Below, piece by piece: positions 5,640-10,886 of a stretch of DNA of 10,886 nt (position 1 is the first letter of the stretch; each line of letters starts with the position of its first letter). The translations under genes and the position numbers were made by a program. Source of the stretch: an uncultured Bacilli bacterium. Lineage in GTDB: Bacteria; Bacillota_I; Bacilli_A; RF39; UBA660. The DNA lies in contig CATKEA010000132.1 of the NCBI GenBank assembly GCA_949746915.1, forward strand, positions 1-10,886. Reading direction: 5' to 3'. Below the pieces are notes generated by a model. That model ran no database searches, was not told the origin of the DNA, and worked only from the letters and a program-made list of their open reading frames with translations.

Positions 5640-6608
5640 CTACTTTCTACTATTTTCTTCCTCAAGATTTCTAGAAATTATATATCTAGGTCTTGCCTTA
5701 GTTTCACTGTAAACCTTACCAACATACTCTCCTATTATCCCAAGTGACAACATCTGAATACCAGATAACATCCAAATAGAACAAGCTAGAAAGGTCCAAC
5801 CAGCAACTGCATGACCAAGCAATTTTACAATAATACAGTAAATTGTCATAATAACACTAATAACAAAAAGTAAAATACCAAAAGTAAGTACAAATCTAAT
5901 TGGTTTTATACTAAATGATGTAATACCATCCCATGCAAAATTTAACATTTTTTTAAGTGGATACTTACTAGTACCAGCAAATCTCTCATTTCTCTCATAA
6001 TAAACAACATCTGATCTATACCCAACTAATGGAAACATTCCTCTTAAAAATAAGTTTACCTCTTTAAAGTCAGCAAAATTTTCAAGTACTCTCTTACTTG
6101 TAAGCCTATAATCAGCATGATTATAAACAATATCAACTCCCATAATTCTCATAAACTTATAAAATCCCTGAGCTGTTGTTTTCTTAAACCAAGAATCTTT
6201 TTTTCTACTACTTCTAACACCATAAACAATATCACAACCATCATTATATTTATCAAGCATACAATCAATAGCATTAATATCATCTTGTAAATCAGCATCC
6301 ATACTTATAACAACATCCGCTTTAGACTTCGCTATCATCAAACCAGCAAGTAAAGCATTCTGATGTCCTCTATTACGAGAAAGACAAATACCAGTAAAGA
6401 ACTCCTCCTCTTTAGAAATTTCTTCAATTAACTCCCAAGTCCTATCACGAGAACCATCATTCACATACATAACTTTACTTTTACTTGATATTTTTTTACA
6501 AGCAACTAACTCTTCAAGTTTAACTTTAAGTCTCTTGGTAGTTTCCTTCAAAACTTCTTCCTCATTATAACAAGGAACAACTACATATAAAATATTATCT
6601 TTTCTCAC
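5640..6608 (-). CDS. GtrB/CsbB-type polyprenyl-phosphate glycosyltransferase (GT2), copy 1
   Basis: This is a second membrane GT2 enzyme of about 322 residues. Numbering from the longest frame (GTG at 6615-6617), the GT-A domain has YVVVPCYNEEEVL (11-23), YVNDGSRDRTWELI (51-64) and the DxD motif in SMDADLQDD (Asp107, Asp109). Further on are HADYRLTSKRV (167-177) and the acceptor-loop motif 'VNLFLRGMFPLVGY'. Two membrane helices follow (about 240-268 and 272-300), then GIIGEYVGKVYSETKARPRYII. The GTG at 6606-6608 is preferred as start because AGGTG (6615-6619) lies six bases upstream; that site covers the earlier GTG and the stop of the preceding gene. The shared architecture with the next gene suggests an old duplication, but core motifs differ (SRNRGHQNALLAGL here, SRNFGKEAGMFAGL there), so the substrates probably differ. 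The likely product is a polyprenyl-phosphate sugar for export by GtrA. Confidence 0.9.
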   Translation of the reverse strand: MRKDNILYVVVPCYNEEEVLKETTKRLKVKLEELVACKKISSKSKVMYVNDGSRDRTWELIEEISKEEEFFTGICLSRNRGHQNALLAGLMIAKSKADVVISMDADLQDDINAIDCMLDKYNDGCDIVYGVRSSRKKDSWFKKTTAQGFYKFMRIMGVDIVYNHADYRLTSKRVLENFADFKEVNLFLRGMFPLVGYRSDVVYYERNERFAGTSKYPLKKMLNFAWDGITSFSIKPIRFVLTFGILLFVISVIMTIYCIIVKLLGHAVAGWTFLACSIWMLSGIQMLSLGIIGEYVGKVYSETKARPRYIISRNLEEENSRK

Positions 6609-6614
6609 CCTTAA

Positions 6615-6619
6615 CACCT
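6615..6619 (-). promoter_or_regulatory. Ribosome binding site overlapping a stop codon
   Basis: AGGTG spans the TAG stop (6618-6620) of the Alg13-GtrA gene and lies six bases before the GTG at 6606-6608. It favours that GTG over the one at 6615-6617 as the start of the next gene. Confidence 0.5.
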
Positions 6620-7517
6620 AATCTTTCTTAAAAACAAATAACTTACTAAAAACATAGTTTAAAACAATTACTAAAACCTGAGAAATAAGCTTAAAAATTT
6701 TATCATTACCAGAAAGTAATGTAACTCCAACAAACATTATTAACATATCAAGTAATAAAGTTAAAATTCTTGCAGCTACAAAACTTCCGACTTCCTTAAG
6801 CCGATTACTGTTTTTACTTTCAAAAACAAACTTGCGATTAGTTACATATGCAAAAGTAACACCAGCAATCCAAGAAATAATATTTGCAGTTTGAAGTTCC
6901 AAAGCATTCTTTGGATCTAAAACTGTATATACCAGTAAATAATAAACTGCTAAACTAACTACAGTAGTTAAAACTCCAAAAATAAGATACATTAAAACTT
7001 CTCGATACTTATTAAAAAATCCCTTAAAAGTTCGTCTTTCATTATTATCAACATAATTTTCTAAATATTTAGTAAAAACTTCATTATTACTTTTATATTT
7101 TTTAGGTTTAAAAGACCTAGCCTTTTCTATTAACTTAGGTAACATTGTCATATTAGTTAAAGCTAGTAAATACCCACTCTTTGAAAATTCAGAAACAATT
7201 TCTAACTGATGATCATTGGTATGTTCATTATATTTTTTTAATCTTGGAACTGCAATAATTTTCTTATCTCTTTTTAAGCCATCAAAAATACTTCCAACAC
7301 CACCATGAGTAATCAATAAATCACAACTATCCATTAATCTTTCAAACTCATCTTTTGAAACTTCACTAAAAATTTCCATATTCTTAGATTCATACTTAGT
7401 ATGACCAGCTTGTACAACAACCTTATCTTTAATTATACCTTTGTCAATACATCGATCGATTTCTTTTAACAATCTTTCAAAACTTTTATCTTGTGTTCCA
7501 AGTGTTACAAATATCAT
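6618..7517 (-). CDS. Alg13/PssE-like glycosyltransferase domain fused to a GtrA membrane domain
   Basis: This 299-residue two-domain protein begins with a short GT28-C/Alg13-like domain (about 1-140): MIFVTLGTQD, 'VVVQAGHTKYESKN' and the nucleotide-binding loop ITHGGVGSIFDGL (69-81), then 'IIAVPRLKKYNEHTNDHQ'. Such proteins (PssE, EpsF-like, Alg13) supply the donor-binding half of a two-part glycosyltransferase with an Alg14/PssD partner. After a charged linker (141-172) comes a GtrA-like domain with four hydrophobic segments (about 174-199, 210-228, 245-268, 275-295) and the signatures AYVTNRKFVFESK and LNYVFSKLFVFKK. GtrA is thought to flip polyprenyl-phosphate sugars made by GtrB; two GtrB-type genes follow. 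The ATG at 7515-7517 shares its A with the TAA stop of the Alg14-like gene, and AAGGGGTGG lies eight bases upstream. The longer GTG start (7529) lies inside that ribosome site. No stop or frameshift separates the domains. Confidence 0.85.
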   Translation of the reverse strand: MIFVTLGTQDKSFERLLKEIDRCIDKGIIKDKVVVQAGHTKYESKNMEIFSEVSKDEFERLMDSCDLLITHGGVGSIFDGLKRDKKIIAVPRLKKYNEHTNDHQLEIVSEFSKSGYLLALTNMTMLPKLIEKARSFKPKKYKSNNEVFTKYLENYVDNNERRTFKGFFNKYREVLMYLIFGVLTTVVSLAVYYLLVYTVLDPKNALELQTANIISWIAGVTFAYVTNRKFVFESKNSNRLKEVGSFVAARILTLLLDMLIMFVGVTLLSGNDKIFKLISQVLVIVLNYVFSKLFVFKKD

Positions 7518-7984
7518 TAAAAAATCCACCCCTTACAAACAGCTTTTGGGTAAAGCTTCAACATAGACTCCCATTGGACTAAAAATAAATCAGCAAACTT
7601 ATAAATCAATCTACCCGTAACCGTTTTAGTATGTATATTAGCAAATGTTTCTATATAAATTATTTTACTTCCAAAAATTTTACCTAAACAACACATTGGA
7701 CCTGCTGTATGAGCACCAGTTGTAATAATAAAATCTGGTCGTATCTTAAAATATAAATATAAACTTTTAAAACAATTAGCCATCAATTTAAATGGATAAG
7801 TAAAAGGATAATCCTTAGTACCATATATTAAATAAAAGACCTTTTTATATCTATCTTTAAGTTTTAAATTACTCGGAGTCTTTTCAGTTACTAAATAAGA
7901 ATCATACTTAGAAAACATACTAGACAACTGTAATAACTCTGTTAGATGGCCCCCTGTTGATGATATAAACATAATTTTTTTCAA
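7517..7984 (-). CDS. Alg14/PssD-like glycosyltransferase subunit
   Basis: These 155 residues match the Alg14/PssD (EpsE-like) family in length and motifs: ISSTGGHLTELLQL (7-20), 'YLVTEKT', 'PDFIITTGAHTAGPMCCLGKIFGSKIIYIETFA' (83-115) and the ending VQWESMLKLYPKAVCKGWIF. In known pairs this subunit binds the membrane and the lipid acceptor and recruits the Alg13/PssE catalytic partner; together they add a sugar (often GlcNAc, Glc or Gal) to a lipid-linked first sugar. The partner is the next gene, joined by a TAATG stop/start overlap, so the two are probably made in equal amounts. The start is taken as TTG (7982-7984), giving MKKIMFISSTGGH, the usual family beginning, with AGAGGTG six bases upstream. 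A GTG at 7991-7993 lies inside that ribosome site. No obvious N-terminal membrane anchor is visible. Confidence 0.88.
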   Translation of the reverse strand: MKKIMFISSTGGHLTELLQLSSMFSKYDSYLVTEKTPSNLKLKDRYKKVFYLIYGTKDYPFTYPFKLMANCFKSLYLYFKIRPDFIITTGAHTAGPMCCLGKIFGSKIIYIETFANIHTKTVTGRLIYKFADLFLVQWESMLKLYPKAVCKGWIF

Positions 7985-7997
7985 CCTAATCACCTCT
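7985..7997 (-). promoter_or_regulatory. Ribosome binding site setting a TTG start
   Basis: On the minus strand AGAGGTG overlaps the TGA stop of the GT4 gene (7990-7992) and lies six bases before TTG (7982-7984). This explains how the Alg14-like gene starts without an ATG. Confidence 0.6.
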
Positions 7998-9123
7998 TTA
8001 ACAACTTAACCCAATCCTTTTTTACCATTTCTTTTGTATATCTCAAACTAGTCTGACGTCCATTTTTCCCAAGTTTATCTCGCAATTTTTTATCATCTAT
8101 CAACTTAACAATAACTTTAGCCATCTCTTGTTTATCTCTTCCAGAAATCAAATAGCCATTCTTATCATTTACTATCAAATCATTAGCACCTTCTGCACTA
8201 TCAAATGCTATACAAGGAATACCATGACTCATTGCTTCTATTAAAACTAATCCGAATGACTCAGTAAAGGATGTCATTAAATAAATTGAACTTTTATTTA
8301 ATATATCATCTATATAACCACGCTTTTGAAAACCATGAACAACGCAAAAATCAGATAAACCATATTGATAAACCTTATCACAAACTAAATTTTTCTGGGC
8401 CCCATCACCAATTATATCAAGTCTCCAAGAAGGACGTATCTCATGAACTAATTTAAAGACTTCTATCAAATCATCATAACCTTTTTCACGAGAAAGCCTA
8501 CCAACAGATACTAGTCTATTTTCTGTTAAATCAGATAAAACATCTGGTACATTATCCAAAATGTTAGGAATATAAACACATTTACATTTACTATCTTTTA
8601 GTTGTTTTTTATAAAATGATCTAAGCGAATCAGAAACCAAAATTAAATAATCCATACCCTTACAAGATTTTACAATTTTTTCAGCATATTTTTCATTTCC
8701 ATGATGATGATTATGTTCCCATGCTACTTTTAAAATACTTTTTCGCCCATGTTCCCCTAGCCAATTATTAAAAATATCTCTAGTTGAAATTACAATATCA
8801 CTATCGAGCTTTTTAATAGCATTAACTGTTCGCTTTTTTCTTAAAAATAAAGTAACTATTGCCTCATAACTTTCCCTTATAAATTTAATAGGTCTAAGTT
8901 TTTTAACAGCATTCTTCCACTCTTCTCTATTAGGTTTATGATTTTCAATCAAATAAGAAACTTCCACTCTAGAATCAATATCAAAAGCAGGAGTATCATA
9001 TAACTTATAAACTGACAAAATTTCTACTTTATAAATATCACTAAGTAAATTAGCCAAACTAATAACTGAGCGTTCAATTCCACCATAGCCTAAATGAAGG
9101 GAAAGTATTGTAAGTTTCTTCAT
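7990..9123 (-). CDS. GT4 family glycosyltransferase
   Basis: This 377-residue GT-B glycosyltransferase of family GT4 has an N-terminal Rossmann domain opening with MKKLTILSLHLGYGGIERSV, whose GG-ERSV loop is typical of EpsF/CapM-like enzymes. Its C-terminal donor domain has the markers VSVGRLSREKGYDDLI (Arg209, Lys214), 'RLDIIGDG', 'HGF' and the E-x7-E motif in ESFGLVLIE (Glu288, Glu296). It is cytosolic or peripheral at the membrane and transfers a sugar with retention to a lipid-linked glycan or polysaccharide chain; the sugar is unknown. The ATG has TTAGGTGATAA upstream, and the promoter lies about 20 bases away, so this is the first gene of the five-gene operon. It overlaps the longest reading of the next gene by four bases but in practice abuts its ribosome site. 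Length and motifs are complete. Confidence 0.93.
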   Translation of the reverse strand: MKKLTILSLHLGYGGIERSVISLANLLSDIYKVEILSVYKLYDTPAFDIDSRVEVSYLIENHKPNREEWKNAVKKLRPIKFIRESYEAIVTLFLRKKRTVNAIKKLDSDIVISTRDIFNNWLGEHGRKSILKVAWEHNHHHGNEKYAEKIVKSCKGMDYLILVSDSLRSFYKKQLKDSKCKCVYIPNILDNVPDVLSDLTENRLVSVGRLSREKGYDDLIEVFKLVHEIRPSWRLDIIGDGAQKNLVCDKVYQYGLSDFCVVHGFQKRGYIDDILNKSSIYLMTSFTESFGLVLIEAMSHGIPCIAFDSAEGANDLIVNDKNGYLISGRDKQEMAKVIVKLIDDKKLRDKLGKNGRQTSLRYTKEMVKKDWVKLLKR

Positions 9124-9141
9124 GTATTATCACCTAACTAC

Positions 9142-9170
9142 ATTATAGAAGAAATTTGTCAAAACTACAA
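9142..9170 (-). promoter_or_regulatory. Probable promoter of the five-gene glycosyltransferase operon
   Basis: On the minus strand TATAAT (9142-9147) is preceded at 17 bases by TTGTAG (9165-9170). A perfect TTGACA in the same stretch sits only nine bases before the -10 and cannot be its partner. The predicted transcript start near 9135 leaves a leader of only about 12 nt holding the AGGTG ribosome site. Confidence 0.65.
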
Positions 9171-9200
9171 GTAAAACAACTAAGATAACACTAAAAAACA

Positions 9201-9235
9201 AAAGAAAAATAGTTTTAAAATCATTAAAACTATTT
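9201..9235 (-). terminator. Intrinsic terminator after the radical SAM gene
   Basis: On the minus strand AAATAGTTTTAA (9224-9235) pairs perfectly over 12 bp with TTAAAACTATTT (9207-9218) around a five-base loop. A T-rich tail interrupted by one C follows. The TAG stop of the radical SAM gene (9230-9232) lies inside the first arm. Confidence 0.75.
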
Positions 9236-10348
9236 ATTACCATCATTCTTATACTTTTTTATTTTATTATTATAAACATACCTAGAAGCATTAGTAATTT
9301 TTCCAATTTTATTTTTAAAATTTACCTGTTTTTTTTCTTTATCACTAAACTCTCTATTACAATCTTTTAACTTACATTGCATACATTTTTCCATTGAATC
9401 AGTAAGCCATTTACTTCCATCCTCACATACTCTATTACGTTGTTTATCATATGTTGGAGCATCTAACTCTGGAATATCTCCAAGTGACAGAAATACATGT
9501 CCATTATAACAATGAGGAAGTTTACAATTACATCCAATAGCTAAAGTCTTTATTGGCTTACTTATATCCTTATAAATATTATCTAAAAATAAACCACCAT
9601 AACATTGTGAAAGGCTACCTGTAACAAGATTTAAATACAAAGACCATTCCCCAGCATAGCAAAACTCTTTTCTTTTAACACCAAAAATTGTTGACTTAAA
9701 TCTTATCATTTCAGAATCAAATGTATCCCAAATTTTAACATACTCTTCAAGAGAATGTTCTGATAAAACTGGAATATTTCCAGAGTCCTTTCTTGCAATC
9801 GTAATATGTGGAAGAGCTCCTAGTTTCTTCATCGATATTTCTTTTATCTCATCAATATAAGAAATAAGCTCATCATCTGGAGTAATTTCAACTGTAAATG
9901 ATGCCCCACTTTTCTTCATCAACTCAATATTTTTAAAATATGCATCTAACAGATTTAACCTTTTAAGTTCCAAATAATGAAAAGAAAATTTAAAAAATAA
10001 ATGATCTAATAACTCTTTTGGAAACTTAGCAATCTCTTCAAAACGCTTAGTTAAAGTTCCATTAGTAACAACCATTACATAATGACCCTCTAAAAGTAAC
10101 TGTTCAACAATATTTATAACATCTTTTGATAAAAGAGTTTCTCCACCTGCACATATATTAAATAAACAAACCCCACCAAGTCTTGAAACAGAAAGAGCAC
10201 GCCTTATGAACTCAGGTGAATGGGGAAACTTAAACAATTTATTATTATACTTTCTTTGCTGAGCAATATAACAATATTTACAACGTAAGTTACAAGTCTC
10301 TGTTGAAACGTAACAATCTATAAATCGCTTTATTTGAACATCTTTCAT
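9230..10348 (-). CDS. Radical SAM protein with SPASM-like cysteine-rich C-terminus
   Basis: The 372 residues hold a radical SAM core with CNLRCKYC (Cys19, Cys23, Cys26), the three ligands of the SAM-cleaving 4Fe-4S cluster. Next come CAGGET (66-71), the GGE motif that contacts SAM, and VVTNGTLTKRF (93-103). From about 228 there is a cysteine-rich region: EFCYAGEWSLYLNLVTGSLSQCYG (Cys230, Cys249), Cys273, Cys275, Cys280 in GCNCKLPHC, Cys308, and CMQCKLKDC (Cys322, Cys325, Cys330). This is the layout of SPASM/twitch domains, which bind auxiliary Fe-S clusters. A basic tail ends the protein. I recall similar proteins in polysaccharide loci of gut Clostridia, but no substrate is known to me. The start is the ATG with AGGAG eight bases upstream (10357-10361); a GTG at 10355-10357 overlaps that site. 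The ribosome site overlaps the stop of the upstream GT2 gene, so the two are co-transcribed. It is cytosolic. Confidence 0.9.
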   Translation of the reverse strand: MKDVQIKRFIDCYVSTETCNLRCKYCYIAQQRKYNNKLFKFPHSPEFIRRALSVSRLGGVCLFNICAGGETLLSKDVINIVEQLLLEGHYVMVVTNGTLTKRFEEIAKFPKELLDHLFFKFSFHYLELKRLNLLDAYFKNIELMKKSGASFTVEITPDDELISYIDEIKEISMKKLGALPHITIARKDSGNIPVLSEHSLEEYVKIWDTFDSEMIRFKSTIFGVKRKEFCYAGEWSLYLNLVTGSLSQCYGGLFLDNIYKDISKPIKTLAIGCNCKLPHCYNGHVFLSLGDIPELDAPTYDKQRNRVCEDGSKWLTDSMEKCMQCKLKDCNREFSDKEKKQVNFKNKIGKITNASRYVYNNKIKKYKNDGNK

Positions 10349-10356
10349 GATAAACA

Positions 10357-10361
10357 CTCCT
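10357..10361 (-). promoter_or_regulatory. Ribosome binding site that decides the radical SAM start
   Basis: AGGAG overlaps the TAG stop of the GT2 gene (10360-10362) and lies eight bases before the ATG at 10346-10348. The alternative GTG (10355-10357) begins within this site and is therefore unlikely. Confidence 0.65.
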
Positions 10362-10886
10362 ATTTTTTTAATATAGAATTAACCTTACTAAAAACCATTA
10401 AGGTATACGAACTTAACATAAAACAACTAACGACAAATTTCTGAAAAAAAGTATTATCCTTGCTTTTTTTCACTAATTTACCATACTCTTTTATTTGTTT
10501 CTTTAAATTCTTTTTAATTATATCATATTTTTCACCTAATTTTCTAACTTTATTATAATGAAAAGTAGACTGAAAGCAAATCATATAATTATTATAAGCA
10601 TCTAATTTAGTAAAACCATTTTCCCTAAAAAATTTCCCTCTTTCAAAAAACCACTCAAAAACTCCTAAATTACGTTCTTTATAATCATTCATAATACTAC
10701 CAAGTCTTTGATAATAATAGTAATACTTACAAGGTGTATAAACAACCTTTTTAACATTATTAATTAATTTATGAATGATAGCTTCATCTTCATTTATCTT
10801 TCCAACCGGATACCAAATATCTTTAAATACCTTCCTTTTATAAAGTTTATTCCAAGCAACAACTGTTTCTACTGCCAAATTATTAT
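10360..10886 (-). CDS. GT2 family glycosyltransferase, C-terminal part, start beyond window edge
   Basis: The frame is open to the right edge (175 codons visible), reading NNLAVETVVAWNKLYKRKVF, so the N-terminus and the DxD catalytic core are outside the window; an apparent TTG start at 10876-10878 is not real. What remains is the typical C-terminal half of EpsJ/WcaA-like GT2 enzymes: 'WNKLYKRKVF', then 'YPVGKINEDEAIIHKLI' (containing the conserved ED that usually holds the catalytic base), then 'VVYTPCKYYYYYQRLGSIM'. A helical, lysine-rich tail ends with one hydrophobic stretch ('FVVSCFMLSSYTLMVFS'). It probably adds a sugar to a surface glycan, working at the cytosolic face of the membrane. 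It is followed without a gap by the radical SAM gene, and both share the terminator at 9201-9235. Confidence 0.88.
   Translation of the reverse strand, partial: NNLAVETVVAWNKLYKRKVFKDIWYPVGKINEDEAIIHKLINNVKKVVYTPCKYYYYYQRLGSIMNDYKERNLGVFEWFFERGKFFRENGFTKLDAYNNYMICFQSTFHYNKVRKLGEKYDIIKKNLKKQIKEYGKLVKKSKDNTFFQKFVVSCFMLSSYTLMVFSKVNSILKK

Noticed and set aside
8271-8456. 61-codon plus-strand frame
   Set aside because: It is antisense to the GT4 gene, has no Shine-Dalgarno site or promoter, and resembles no family.
9142-9158. Perfect TTGACA near the GT operon promoter as the -35
   Set aside because: It is nine bases from TATAAT, far too close. TTGTAG at 17 bases fits better.
9230-10348. RiPP (sactipeptide-like) maturation system around the SPASM-like radical SAM enzyme
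   Set aside because: No short precursor ORF, peptidase or ABC exporter is visible on either side; neighbours are glycosyltransferases.
10360-10878. A complete short gene starting with TTG at 10878
   Set aside because: The frame stays open to the window edge and the protein begins in the middle of a GT2 fold, so it is the 3' part of a longer gene.
1-10886. CRISPR array, insertion sequence, prophage or tRNA/rRNA gene
   Set aside because: I found no regularly spaced repeats, terminal inverted repeats, transposase or phage motifs, or tRNA-like cloverleaf with a GGTTCAA arm.

Overview
The window is very AT-rich (about 30 % GC by eye) and every supported gene lies on the minus strand. Gene starts carry GGAGG- or AGGTG-type Shine-Dalgarno sites. 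TAA, TAG and TGA all act as stops (TGA ends miaB and the GT4 gene), so this is the standard bacterial code and not the Mycoplasma code. The miaB-ymcA pair is a Bacillota hallmark. Together with the base composition, short intergenic gaps and terminators folded into stop codons, this suggests a low-GC Bacillota, probably a Bacilli/Erysipelotrichia- or Mycoplasmatota-like host-associated organism. The species cannot be named from this window.

Region by region, in transcription order from the right edge. (1) The 3' part of a GT2 glycosyltransferase and a radical SAM/SPASM-like protein form the end of an operon that enters from outside the window; it closes at a hairpin at 9201-9235. (2) A new promoter (9142-9170) drives a compact five-gene operon: a GT4 glycosyltransferase, an Alg14/PssD-like protein, an Alg13/PssE-like domain fused to a GtrA membrane domain, and two GtrB/CsbB-type GT2 membrane glycosyltransferases. 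It ends at the terminator at 4628-4655. (3) A short cytosolic GH13 alpha-amylase-family enzyme has its own promoter, with A-tracts just upstream. (4) A small ankyrin-repeat-like protein has its own near-consensus extended -10 promoter. (5) miaB (tRNA ms2i6A methylthiotransferase) overlaps ymcA/ricA (YlbF/YmcA family) and the pair ends in a terminator. (6) A 388-bp gap holds no normal gene but has two orphan Shine-Dalgarno motifs and an intrinsic terminator just ahead of the next gene. (7) A DUF2935-like all-helical protein runs off the left edge.

The coherent theme is cell-surface or membrane glycan assembly (4665-10886). Alg13/14-type enzymes normally add the second sugar to a lipid-linked first sugar. 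GT4 and GT2 enzymes extend it or make other glycans. GtrB enzymes make polyprenyl-phosphate-sugar, and GtrA is thought to flip it outward. No initiating transferase, Wzx/Wzy or GT-C acceptor transferase is visible, so the pathway must be completed elsewhere. The most unusual points are the Alg13-GtrA fusion, the radical SAM enzyme in the glycan locus, the RicA homologue that ends before the C-terminal tail, and the gene-free leader-like segment upstream of the DUF2935 gene.
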